DNA of 64,000 nucleotides from Pelobates cultripes (taxonomy: Eukaryota; Chordata; Amphibia; Anura; Pelobatidae), in NCBI GenBank assembly GCA_933207985.1, contig OW240912.1:363066212-363130211 (forward strand). Reading direction: 5' to 3'. The notes below the pieces were generated by a model. The model was not told the DNA's origin and made no database searches. It saw only the letters and a program-made list of their open reading frames with translations. Below, piece after piece: positions 39,157-50,555 of the stretch. How positions within the stretch are numbered: position 1 is the stretch's first letter; every line of letters begins with the position of its first letter. The position numbers and the translations under genes were made by a program.

Positions 39157-40370
39157 TATTTTATTTATTTTTTTATAAATTCTTTATTTTTTTTGTGCAT
39201 GTAATGACAATAAAGCTTGTGGTGCCACAACAGTAGGTAATGATATGGTAATAACAGACGATGTAAAAAATGGTCATGGCATGTAGATGAACTGCACATA
39301 TTTTTATAATATTAAGATAGTTGAATTATGTGGCAGCGATTTTAAAGCTTTTATGATTAGATAAAACAAGACATATTACTGCATCCTCAGATACATGAGA
39401 CAAGAGTCCACTGGGTGGTAACATAAGAGACAGGTATCTTGATGTCGCCAGAGTGAATACAAATTAAAGCAAATAAGAGGAAATAATGCAAACAGACTGA
39501 GGGCTATGAATTGCATGTAGGGGGTCTGTCAGCCTATGTCTGTTTCAGGTATCATTAGTGAATACTTGCTGTGTCCATGATAAACTTGTTGTTGCTGTCC
39601 CTCCATGAGTCTCCATATGGTCCATGTGTGTTCAGGCTTGGTTCTGGTTGTTTTCTGAGCCCATGATCTACCGGCGCCACAAGCCCACCAGTTGGAGTTA
39701 TCCTTTCGCTCACGGGAGTGAGGGTCTTTGTTTTCCGCTCGATTTGGGCATTGGTCCCAGTGCGCTTCATTAGCTGGGCATTCTTCCAGCTGCTCTGGTG
39801 GTGTGAGGGACATGCCTTTCCGTGTGCACCCGTTCCAGAGTCGGGTCTGTGGCCCTCTGATTCGGCTGCTTTCTCCTGTTTAGCAAGTAAGGCATGCAAG
39901 GAAGGTCTGTGTTCTAGGCGCCGCCAGAACTCCTCGCTGATCTGGTCGAACCGCGCCCCAAAGCACTCTCTCCACATTTGGATTGCCTTCTTGAGGCTGT
40001 GGTAGTTGTGGCTCGGTGGCCATTTTAACCTTGTTGCGCGCTCTTAATTCCGGCAGAAGATTCGTCTGTTGCGGGTGAGTAACCTTGCCCAGCGGGGACC
40101 GGGATGACCCCCACTGGTCCAGAGGGGGGGGGGTTGCGGGGTCTCGCGCCTGTTGCTCCTCGGTGCGGTCCCTGTGTCAGGAAATCGGCCGCCTCTCCCG
40201 GCCACAAGGCCACCTTCCATGCTAGGCCTCAAATGGGGAGTGTGGTAAATCTCTACGGAGAGACCTGGATCAGGTTTCCACGGGCTCCCACTCAATTCCT
40301 CTGTTAGCCACATTTGTGGGGAGCTGCAGGAGTCACGTTTAGGCATTTAAAAGCCTTGATTAAGCTCCCT
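39157..40370 (-). mobile_element. Minus-strand retroposon-like block
   Basis: On the + strand it starts with a T-rich tract (39,157-39,200), which would be the poly(A) end of a minus-strand insert, and becomes GC-rich and CpG-rich toward 40,140-40,200, which would be its 5' end. Minus-strand frames begin near 40,022 (MATEPQLPQPQEGNPNVERV) and 39,977, are each broken, and match no domain I know. The layout suggests an internally deleted L1-like element holding a 5' region and a 3' end; that is inference. A target duplication was not found. Confidence 0.4.
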
Positions 40371-41959
40371 GTTAGTTAGATTTTGATAGTTTTAATAACA
40401 CTGTCAGTTGTCTGGTGTACCTGTAATTGAATTACCTGTTTTCCATAGGCTCTCTATAGTTTGAGATCTACCATGTTCTAACTAATCTCATGTCCCTGAT
40501 TGGTCACTGTTGTTTATCTATTATTTGGAGAACTGCTATTCATTCTGTTTATGAACCAAAAAAAAGTGTGTTGCTGTTTGTTGTCCACTATAGAGTAATT
40601 ACTCACAGAGGATTGCCAGTGGACTAGGTAGATAGAATATCCTATATGAACCAGAGCAATCAGTGCAGTATATTCTGCATTGCCGGTGGGTACATGAATC
40701 AAAGTACCGGGTCTTATTACTTAATATAGCAGGTACCTGTGCAGGTAAGCATAAGAAATCCACGAACATTAATCTGCCCGAAGAGCTACACCTTCCACAG
40801 GTGCCAGGGTTGTATCCTCACAGTGCCATTACTGTTCCTGGCAAAATTCGGAGTATAACACAAAAATCCTGATAAACACCATGTAAGTATATGAAACCAG
40901 GGGGCTGCACACACCTGAACATGCATAAATGTTGGCTGGGGGCCAATTTATACAATACACAAGATCCAACGCACTCACCTATCCACTAAACAGCAACCTC
41001 AATGTTGAGATTTTATTCGTTTTTTTAAAAAACACCTAATCTAGGCCAAAATAATGGGGGTTTAGTTACATTATATAATCATACATTGCATAAGTCTGCC
41101 ACAACGTCAATGTACCCCATCTTTGGCAGGTCCTACTCTAACAGCCTAATGTCTGCTCTTATGAGATTAACCCACTTAATGAGGTACCTGTGACAGGGAG
41201 GGGTGCAAAACCAAGGAGTTGGCTAGACTCCCAAATATACCAAAAATTGCACCATGTAAGTCCCAGACTCTAATTAAGTTCACAAAAAGAGTCCACTACT
41301 AAAGTCAATGTGGATTCACTTTCTCAAAAAAAAGGAAATCCACGTACAGGGAAAATATAAGAAAAGCTGATATATTTAGATTAAGAGGATAAAAGGTAAA
41401 CAATAATTATTCAAAATGACAGCACATATTACCTTGCTCACTCAGCGATATAAGATTTAATACACTCTTCTGCTTTGACAAAACCATATACATCAATAGT
41501 GTTTACTGGGAGAAATGCACCATAAAATATCAAAAATGGAGACGTAAAAATCTAAACATGTCATTTCATTTTATGCTGCTCAGATTGAACACTGATATTT
41601 TTATTCCCCTCAAGCTATTTTTTTCATTGTCTATCTATAATAATCTTGCCTTAATGTGTGATTAATGTTCTGTGAAATGTATTTTAATATCATGTGTGTA
41701 ATTCTGATATAATAGGTGATTGTAAAGATTTGAATAAATAAATGAAAATACATGTTGTGTTCTTTATGTGTCCCAAACTCTCTCAAATTAACAGTTTATA
41801 ATTTGCCAGAGTTTGGTTGAAAAGAATATTACCTTTGATTTATCAGACAGAGGGGACTGCACCTGGCATGGTAGAAATATTCTTCCTTGTTTATTAGGTC
41901 TAATTTTTCATTAAGAAATTGCACTGCTGGTGAGTAATGTTTTGTCAAATTACATGGTT
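40371..41959. other. Intergenic, no recognisable gene
   Basis: 40,880-41,080 contains ATCCAACGCACTCACCTAT, a word I associate with frog retroelement ends, but boundaries cannot be set. The rest is AT-rich. Confidence 0.4.
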
Positions 41960-42640
41960 GTCTACGTTGAAAAAAAAAATAAAGTCCATCAAATTCAACC
42001 CTGCAGCCAATTCTTTTATGCTGTTAATCCGAATGAAGGGGGGAAAAAGCCCAATTGTAGCAAGCGCAATGGCGACTGCAGGATCGCTTAACACTGAATT
42101 TTTGCGCCTTTTGGGAGAAGCTGTCGGCCCTAGCAGCAGTGACCACCCACACTCCTAAAGGTCTCTCACGCGAGACGGAGCAGAGGGCAGAACATGGTGG
42201 AGACACCATGGCAAGTTGGAGAAGCAGTAAGCGGACGGAACTCTTCCTCACGCCTTCACTCAATATAGCCATACTACGCGACCTTGCTTCAGAGCAAGGC
42301 AGCACAGAGGCGGAAACAGCTGCAGCCCAACGCTGAGACTCATCGGGAATATGAGGAACAAGGGGGGAACCCCAATCCTGACATCTACTTTGTCTCTATA
42401 AAAAAAAAAAAGTGCATTTTAGCCAGACATTACTTGTTATATGTACATGTCTTCTCTCTTTGTTTATACGTGCAACTGATATATTTATATCATCACCACG
42501 GCAAACATAAAGAATTAAAAAAGAAAAAAGCCCAATTGTAGCCATTTCCAATTGTGCCACAAAAAGGGAAAAAATCCTCCTTGACTCCATAATGGCAATC
42601 TGTTTTTCCTTGGATCAACAACCCATTTATGTATATATCT
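41960..42640. repeat. Interspersed repeat interrupted by a nested insertion
   Basis: The sequence left of 42,061 (TCCATCAAATTCAACCCTG, ATGAAGGGGGGAAAAAGCCC) continues on the right of 42,542 (CATTTCCAATTGTGCCAC, AAATCCTCCTTGACTCC), reconstituting a frog dispersed repeat I recognise by its TTGACTCC...TTGGATCAAC words. The piece between is a later insert. Confidence 0.65.
42062..42524 (+). mobile_element. Nested retroposon with 18-bp target duplication
   Basis: AAAAAGCCCAATTGTAGC occurs at 42,044-42,061 and again at 42,525-42,542, flanking a 463-bp insert that ends in an A-rich tail (AAAGAATTAAAAAAG). A long direct duplication plus an A-rich 3' end indicates target-primed reverse transcription. 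The insert begins AAGCGCAATGGCGACTGCAG, is GC-rich on the left and holds an internal A12 tract at about 42,400. The open frame at 42,139-42,336 has no known domain. The source LINE or SINE is not identified. Confidence 0.82.
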
Positions 42641-42894
42641 TTTATATCCCTAAATATTCAGATTATGCAAAATAGCATTATCTATAGAATCTGGTAACAC
42701 AACCTCTTTAGAATTTAGTTTCCTCAATTTAGTTTCCTGAATCTCAATTGAGATTCAGACAGATATATCACAATTGAATATCACTCACTTGACAATGTTA
42801 TATTTTTACTATGAGATTAGATGCCATCTTTATAGCTGATGGACTTATATTTAAGTTGCAGGCATCTGTAAATTATAAACTACAGGTTACAGGC

Positions 42895-43915
42895 AACCAG
42901 CAACCCACAGGCATACAATTACAGGTAGACAGCCACACACAGTTACAGGCAGACAGTCATAACACAGTTATGAACAGACAGACACACACACAGTTACAGT
43001 CATATACACAGTTATATAGGCAGACACAGTGTTGTAGGCAGACAGTCACACACAAGCAGACAGTCAGATACACACAGTTACAGGCAGACAGTCACGCACA
43101 GTCACAGGCATACAGTCACACACACACAGTTACAGGCAGAGAGTCATGCATAAGGCAGACAGTCACACACACACAATTACAGAAAGTCACACACACAGTC
43201 ATGGTTATAGTTATAGGCAGGCAGTAACCTACAGGCAGACAGTTACAGGTAGGCAGCCACACACAGTTACAGGCAACCACATACAGTCACAGGCAGAGAG
43301 TAACAAACAGTTACAGGTAGACAATCACACACACAGTAACATTCAGACAGTCACACACACAATTACAAACAGGCAGTCACACACACATCCACACAGTCAC
43401 AGGTAGACAATAACACATGGTCACAAATAGACAGACACACACACATTTTCAAGCAGACACTCACTCACACACAGTTTCATGCAGACAGTCATACATGGGC
43501 AGACAGTCACACACACGCAGTTACAGGAACTCACACACACATTCACAGGCAAACAGACACACTCACACAGTTACAGGCAGCCAGTCACATTCACAGTGTT
43601 ATAGGCTCACACACTTAGTCACTTACACACAGTTACAGGCAAACAGTTACAGATAAAGAGTCCCTCACAGTTACAGGCAAACAGTCATAACACAGTTACA
43701 AACAGACAGTCACACACAGTTACAGTCACATACACAGTTTCAGGCATACAGTCACACACAAACCGTTACAGGCAGACAATAACACACAGTTACAGACAGT
43801 CACACACACAGTGACAGGCAGACAGTCACACACATAATCACAGGCAGATAGTCACACACACAGTTACAGGCAGACAGTCAGTCAAACACATTTACAGACA
43901 GTCATATAGACAGTT
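42895..43915. repeat. Minisatellite, 22-24-bp unit
   Basis: About 40 diverged copies of CACAGTTACAGGCAGACAGT followed by CACA. Variation is mainly in the number of CA steps. The open frames of up to 138 codons across it (HTQLQADSH-type) are repeat artefacts. Confidence 0.9.
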
Positions 43916-44018
43916 ACCTCTTTCCATTATAAGCACTGGGGGAGGAGTGGAGGCACTTCAGTACATTATAGTTTTTGGGGGAGCAGTGATCCGTCCTGCA
44001 TTTATCTATGCTCCACTG

Positions 44019-44082
44019 CCCATTTAGCTCTGCCCTGCTGGCCATTTAGCTCTGCCCTGCTGGCCATTTAGCTCTGCCCGTA
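44019..44082. repeat. 22-bp tandem repeat, three copies
   Basis: CCATTTAGCTCTGCCCTGCT then GG is repeated almost exactly, ending in a partial fourth copy (CATATTTAGCTC). Confidence 0.9.
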
Positions 44083-46740
44083 GCATATTTAGCTCAATCC
44101 CACCTCCCTTATTTGCAACCAGCTTTTGAAACTCTGCCCCTGCATATGCAAGCTATGTCAGTTGCCCCTGCGCTCTGACAGTCACACAACGCACACACCC
44201 TTAAAGCCGGCCACGTTGTAAACCGACTGCACCGAACTGTCACTGAAAGTAAGCCACGCAGGTCAAAACCCGCGTTTACTTCATACGCCTTGTGCAATAA
44301 TACAGCAGTTCCGGCATGACATTTGACATATTACGGGAACTGCCGCCTGAGAATCACAGCGGCACGCAAGGGCGATACCCAATCAGGTCAATCCATTCTG
44401 GAGCGATCACAATTGGGACAAAAAAATAAATATGCAATTGAACCATTTCCTTTTAACAGACAGTCCCTTGTTGACTATGGATATAAAAATAAAACAAAGA
44501 AATAGATGTATAGTGTATAGTTTAATACAAATGTATAGTGTACCATAACACAAATCAAATGTTGCATTCTTGAAACATATATTTTTTATGGTGAGGTGTA
44601 ACCTGATTATAGACAAACTGCATAGATATTTGGGGCAGTTTTGTTTCACTATATAATATTTGAATTCTTTTTGAAGAAGCACCAAGTCAGCAATTTTGTA
44701 TCACTATTTTCATTAAAATATATTACTTTGGATCACTCAATGTGTTAAATCCTATCATGTTAGGCCTTAACAGTTACAACATATCCTTCCTTTGAAATCA
44801 GGTAATTATTGTAGATATAAGCTTGCTGAAGGTACTGTTACCTATATTTACTGGAAATTAAATCATAATGGAAGCAAATCATTTATTGAAACACATTTTC
44901 TTTTCTTTTTTTGGGGGGAGGAGTGGATCAAGCTTCTTTATTGAGGGATATAAATCAGGCAATACAGAAAAAAAGGAGTATCAAAGCACGGTGGAGTAAA
45001 CTCCAAATATAAGAGACCCATTTTATTGTTTTTAAAAAATAGCAAAACAGAGGAAAATAAGCTAGGAAAACATGTCTATATGGCAGTATAGGCAAACAAT
45101 GAGTCTTAGAAAAGAGACAAGACATGATGAGCATTGTGTAAATAGAATCATGCTAGGTATATGATGTTTACATGAGTGTTCTCTAAGGCAAAGTTGAATC
45201 AGGACACCATTGTAGCTAACAGATTGCAGATTTACGTGAAATATACAACTATATGCAGGCTGGCATGAAACGAGAGATTATTATTACATAAGAACAATTA
45301 AAAATGATACGCCAAATGTCACGCTGCTGCAATGTAATGCAATCACTGTGTAAAGGAAAAAGACAAGGTCTACACTTGTGAGAATTATAAGTATCATCAC
45401 TATTATACTTCTGTCAAGTGGAACTTCACTATATTATCTATTTTACTTATCCTGAGATACTCTGGGAATAACTGAAAGTGCTATATTGAAAAGGAGAGTG
45501 GTCGCCCATAACGGATCAACCGGTTCTTCATACCAGAGCTAGGTTCTATAGCTCAGTAAAATGTGAGTGTTCCATTAGCAATCCAAAGCACTTATTGTTA
45601 TTAAGGTTTTACACTATATGCACTGTATTTGTATTTAAAGGTTCACACAAAAGACGGATATATATCCAATTGAAATATCAGATAAGTGCTACCTTACTGC
45701 ACTTTGTTACACACAAGTTTTTGCACTTTTATGTAACATAAGCGCTCCACTGTTTTAATTTCCTTACAGAAATCTGATCACTGTATAGTGTATCAGAGTG
45801 GTATATGTTATCTACCTTGACCCCCCTCCCCAACTTAATTTTAAATAAATAAATAACACTTTTAGTGCTGATCGCAGCGCTTATTCTGTGATCAGTTGTT
45901 CATTTTTTATGTTTGGGTTTTGGGTCTAGGGTTCTGTGGGTGGAAGTGGGAATTGGGGGTGGGTTAAGGGAGTGTGTGTTAGACTGGTAGGGAAAAAATT
46001 ATTGTACCCCTTTAAGAAATCGCCGTGGCCTGTTACTACGCTGCAGATGAGGCTTACGCCCCTAAGTGAGCCTTCTGGTGATGGTGCTCCCACCGTAGCA
46101 CCATCCAGGAGAAGTTGAGTATGCTGCACTGTTTATGAACATAACTGGGTACCACCAAATCTAAGTGCCCCTGAAATACCCCCATTTTGGCAGCACTTGG
46201 CATCACAACTAGAGTTGACAATTGTAATGCAGAAAATAATTCTAGCCTGTTTATGACGGATGGCATGTTTAAGCTTATGGCTCGGCAAACTAATTTGTAT
46301 GCTAGCCAATACCTTGCTGCCAACCCTGATTATCATTACAGCAGGAAGAATATATGATATCCCACTGACGGGACTAAAATGAGGAGTTTTTGCTGGTAGC
46401 TGGGATTGTGAAAAAAAAAACAGTATTAGGCATTACAGGCTAAGCACCCCATCCTAGCTAACCTGCTTTTTCCAATGATTTTGAAGAGGGATATATATGA
46501 GCACCTTCTGATTCCTCCATTTCAGTGATAACACCCAGTGCCCCCCTGGAAATTACACACTAATGGTCAGTATGACCATCTACGCAAAATTAGGCCCCTA
46601 ATTGATCACTTGTCAAAAACATTTTCAGAAAATTACACTATAGCCTTAATATAAACACACTTCCCTTTTCAGATAAAATATGCTGTGTGCAGCACTGGCG
46701 TTGACCAATATGGCAGATCATATCAGTAGGGCATTGTGAT
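44083..46740. other. Intergenic, no recognisable gene
   Basis: A T/G-rich tract near 44,900 (TTTTTTTGGGGGGAGGAG, CTTCTTTATTGAG) resembles the 3' end of a minus-strand retroposon. A repeat related to 28,444-28,825 lies near 45,538. Open frames are unsupported. Confidence 0.4.
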
Positions 46741-46748
46741 GTCACATG

Positions 46749-47450
46749 CAGTGGTGTATCCTGGTTTTGTGCTGCCCTAGGCAGGACAAAACTCAGGCGC
46801 CCCCTCCCCCCGCGCCACCCCCACCCAACCCTTCCCCCCGCCCACCTTCTAAATACACACACACAGTCAGACACACACACACACACACAGTCACAAACAC
46901 ACACACACAGTCACAAACACACAGTCAGACACAAACACACACACAGTCAGACACATACACAGACACAAACACAGTCAGACACAAACACACACACAGTCAC
47001 AAACACACACACAGTCAGACACAAACACACACAGTCAGACACACACACACAGTCAGACACAAACACACACACACACAGTCAGACACATACAGACACAAAC
47101 ACAGTCAGACACAAACAAACACACACACACACAGTCAGACACAAACACACACACACACAGTCAGACACACACACACAATCACTCACATTACCTTTGGGAG
47201 TGCTGGGGGGGGTCTCTCTCTCCCTGGTCCAGTGGCTGTCGGTCAGGCTGGGCGGCGCTGGGCTGGGCGGGCGGCTGGCGAGGGAGCACTTCCTCTGAGC
47301 GCTCTGCTCAGCTCCCTCGCGCGCCGCAAAGTGAGGCTGGGAGCCAGAATATGACGTCATCTTCCGGCTCCAGCCTCACTCTGCGGCGCGCGAGGGAGCT
47401 GAGGAGTCAGCTTTGTTTGCCTTGTTTGCCTCGCGGCTAATACGTCCCTG
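46749..47450. mobile_element. hAT-type element with CA array and long GC hairpin, 702 bp
   Basis: GTCACATG flanks it exactly (46,741-46,748 and 47,451-47,458). It starts CAGTGGTGTATCC and, read from the other end, CAGGGACGTATTAGCC. It contains a CA minisatellite with AGTCAGACAC units (46,855-47,185), then a GC-rich part with a large hairpin: 47,307-47,345 pairs with 47,366-47,403 with few mismatches, the loop holding the 10-bp palindrome ATGACGTCAT (47,351-47,360). The 202-residue frame at 46,746-47,354 follows the repeat and is not a gene. Confidence 0.9.
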
Positions 47451-47458
47451 GTCACATG

Positions 47459-48955
47459 GTCAGCAGAATATATTGGGGAGGGCAGCAAAAATCCTTGCAC
47501 CGGCCCTGAATGAAAGCCCAACAAAAGAAATGAAATTAAAAGCGAAAAATAAAGATTGGCACAATGGCTGTTTCGTTGGCAAGATGCATTGCTTGGGTAT
47601 CCTGTCAGAAAGAGGTAGTCCGCAATCCAGTCTTGGACTTAACCCCTGTCTTGCATGGGCCATGTACCGACCCTCCACAGAAGTCCCAGCACGAGGCTCA
47701 GCAGTCTACTTGCATGGTGGTGTTGGGTTCCTGTGTGGCAATCAGGTAAGTACCATGTGGGTAGCGGGGATCCTTGCATTGGTCCCATGATCCAGCAGCC
47801 TGTGGCACAGTGCGGAACAACTGCAAAGGTTTCCCCCAGAAAAAGAAGCAGAGCAGCACCATGTTGAGATCCCTGCCTTGAGGTACACGGACAGAAAGGA
47901 CATGTACATGTCGTCCACACATCGTGATGACAAACAGTGTCAGTGCAGAAGCAATTCTGAAACTGAGAAGCCAAAGTGCTTTGTTGAATACCACAAGCAT
48001 ATGAGGAGAGTAGATTTGGCAGTGTATTCAGCCATATTTGGTTCACTGTAAAACAAAGACCTGATTTTAAAAAGTTGCCACCTACCTTGTCCAGATTGCA
48101 GTATATAGTTTCTCTATACTGTACAAAAAAAAACAGCCAGAGAGAAGCAATACACTTTCCTGAAATTCACCCTGAAGCTTTTGTCTAATATTTTATTTTA
48201 CCATCCCTCTAATTCCTCGTCATTGCAATCTAAAGATGTCTAAAGACACCGTAGGAAACTTCCCTTGTAGAATCCCCCCCACAGCCCACAAAAAGTGAAC
48301 CCAGAAAAAGTGTAGAGTCTGATATAAAAGAGGAGTAGGTAGGGACTCTACATATAAACAGGGTAAGTACTATATGTGACACAAAAACAAACTGTGCTAT
48401 CACCTTGAAAAGTGTACCTCACATACACACATGTATATGACAAAAAACAAGATATAATTTATACAACTCCGTGAGGAAGTATAAACAAAAAGGTGGTATA
48501 GCACAATAAGATATATAGAGGATACAACCTGTAATAAACAGGATGTGATATAATGGAGATCTGGAAATATGAAATCACATATAGTTAAGTATATAGAGCA
48601 AATGGCTAAATCCAGGAGGTAAGAGAAAATAGATGTTCTGCGCATATCTCCCCTCAGGGGTAATCTTTAGTTGGTGAAAGCTCCTTCCAATTAGCTGAAT
48701 CCTCAGAGGGATAAAGAGAGAAAGTGCAGATAGTATAATACTGTTAAAATATAACAAAGATTTATTCACTGATTGCACTTACATCAATGATGAAATCAAC
48801 TTGCATATCTCCACTAGCAAGTGGAACAAGGTGGTATTCCCATCGAGCAAGATGATGTGGTAATCAAATGTTGCAAGATAAAAACAAAAACAAATTTAAC
48901 AAATTTAACAAATAAGAATAACACCATAAAAGAAAGAAAAATGTCCAGACTGCAA
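47459..48955. other. Intergenic; right part likely retroelement
   Basis: 47,459-48,050 is moderately GC-rich with short frames and no known domain. From about 48,250 the sequence is AT-rich and leads into the minus-strand hammerhead-like motif; it probably belongs to the same element (read on the minus strand it lies downstream of the motif). Confidence 0.4.
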
Positions 48956-48995
48956 ATCCAACGCGTTTCGTCAAAAGCTTGACTTCCTCAGGGAT
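48956..48995 (-). ncRNA. Hammerhead-ribozyme-like motif (complete consensus core)
   Basis: Read on the minus strand: AUCC (stem I), CUGAGGA (consensus CUGANGA), stem II GUCAA/UUGAC with a 4-base loop, GAA, self-complementary ACGCGU as a minimal stem III, U at the cleavage position (H17), then GGAU pairing with the first AUCC. Every invariant core residue is present. Hammerheads of this kind with a tiny palindromic stem III are known from Penelope-like retroelements and amphibian satellite DNA, where they cleave as dimers or with extra contacts. Activity here is inference. Confidence 0.6.
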
Positions 48996-49331
48996 GTAGA
49001 AGATGTGAAAACCTGCTGCTTCCTATACCGATCTGTGCAAGGAGTACAGGTGTATCCTATTGAATGGTTTGCCTTCCACCGCAGTGCAAAACACTTCCGG
49101 ATCCGGCGTGTGTGTCTTTCTCGTTGATCGGGTATATACAAACATCCGGTTTCCAGATTAGTATGAAGACTTGTTTCCGCGTTCCTCCGTGCAACGCACG
49201 ACCGGAAATAATATCATGAAAGTCCGTGTTTACACAGATAGTATTATGCAGACAATGTATTTCAATGTACTACATATACAGTTGTATTGCCGACAATATA
49301 ACAAAAAATATATAAAAATGTACATACTGTA

Positions 49332-50187
49332 TATACTCGAGTATAAGTCAACCCGAATATAAGTCGAGACCCCTAATTTTACTCCAAAAAATTGGGAAAA
49401 CTTATTGACTCGAGTATAAGACTAGGGTGGGAAATGCAGAAGCTACTGGTAAATTTCTAAATAAAATTAGATCCCCAAAAAATTACATTAATTGAATATT
49501 TTGTGTATATAATGAATGCAGTGTGTGTGTATATAATGCAGTGTGTATATGTGTGTATGAATGCAGTGTGTGTATGAATGCAATGTGTGTGTGTATGAGT
49601 GCAGTGTGTTTGTGTATGTGATGCAGAGTGTGTAACCTTGGTGGGGGGGTGGGCATTTTTTTTATTTATTTTTTATTATTATTATTATTTTAATATTAAA
49701 TGTATTTATTTTTTATATTATTAATATTTTTATATTATAAAAAAATTTATTTTATTATATTATTTACATTTTTATTTATATTTTTTTTGTCCCCCCTCCC
49801 TGCTTGATACATGGCCAGGGAGGGCGGCTATATTATTCCCTGGTGGTCCAGTGGCATTGGCTGTGTAGGAGGGGGGCTGGCAGCAAGCTGTAACTTACCT
49901 TTCCTGCATTCCGGTCAGCTCACACTGTAAGTCTCGTGGTCTGAGTGCCGCGCGGAGTGTTGCCACGGTAACCCGTGGCAACGCTCTGACGCCGCGGCTC
50001 TCGCAAGACTTACAGTGGGGAGCTGACCGGAACAGAGGAGAAGGGAACTGACAGGAGCTGCAGGAAAGGTAAGTTACAGCTTGCTGCCAGCCCCCAACAG
50101 GACCGCCGGGCTTTTAATGAGCCCGGCGGTCCTGGTCTGTATTATGGCAATGTAAGTTGCCATAATACAGACATTGACTCGAGTATA
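49332..50187. mobile_element. Palindromic-end element with three stacked hairpins
   Basis: The ends carry the same self-complementary word, TATACTCGAGTATAAG on the left and GACTCGAGTATAAG on the right. Inside, left to right: a GT microsatellite (49,500-49,640), an ATTT-rich tract (49,660-49,790), a long hairpin whose arms (49,875-49,934 and about 50,007-50,092) share a perfect 34-bp block and centre on GTTGCCACGGTAACCCGTGG near 49,959, then a 14-bp GC stem (50,098-50,111 with 50,121-50,134) and a 16-bp AT stem (50,135-50,150 with 50,157-50,172). Superfamily unknown; no target duplication was recognised. No coding potential. Confidence 0.7.
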
Positions 50188-50427
50188 AGAAGAGTGGATA
50201 ATGCATAAACAAGCTTCAAAGCTATGCTACGACTCTTTCAGTGCACAATATACTGTGGTAACCTTAAGTAGATAAGGATGTCCAGACTTTAAGATGCCAT
50301 CTTGAACAAAGTCAGGAAAATTTCCATGACGTTGGCACCCTTTAGCTGCTACAGTGTTGGAGTGATTGGAAAGAGCTGGGATTGAGGTCATGCCTGGGCT
50401 ATTTAATCTTTGATCTGTGGCAATTAC

Positions 50428-50473
50428 TTTGTCTTGAGAAAGTCCCGTGGGCGGGACGAAACGCGTCGACGAG
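50428..50473 (+). ncRNA. Hammerhead-ribozyme-like motif (covarying 3-8 core pair)
   Basis: Stem I strand UUUGUC, core UUGAGAA (50,434-50,440), stem II GUCCCG/CGGGAC (50,442-50,447 with 50,452-50,457), GAA, palindromic ACGCGU, C at H17 (50,467), then GACGAG, which pairs back to UUUGUC by three Watson-Crick pairs, then G-U, A-U and G-U. Relative to CUGANGA the core has U for C3 and A for G8. In the hammerhead fold C3 and G8 pair with each other, so this double change keeps a pair. Whether it still cleaves is unknown. Confidence 0.45.
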
Positions 50474-50555
50474 TCACAGCTGATTACGTGACGTTCTGCT
50501 CTGTTGCTGTGGGGAGCTGTAGTGTTTGCCGGTGTCTGTCGGGAGTTGGTCTCTC

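Noticed and set aside
42811..43656. Three Gln/His-rich frames (up to 138 codons)
   Set aside because: Frames within the CACAGTTACAGGCAGACAGT minisatellite.
42895..43915. CRISPR-like array of short repeats
   Set aside because: Units are contiguous and degenerate with no unique spacers of constant length; it is a eukaryotic minisatellite.
46746..47354. 202-codon frame rich in HTHTQSQT and Pro
   Set aside because: It reads through the CA minisatellite and hairpin of an hAT-type element bounded by a perfect 8-bp duplication.
50098..50134. GC stem-loop resembling a bacterial rho-independent terminator
   Set aside because: The context is vertebrate intergenic DNA and the stem belongs to a hairpin-rich mobile element; no T-run follows.
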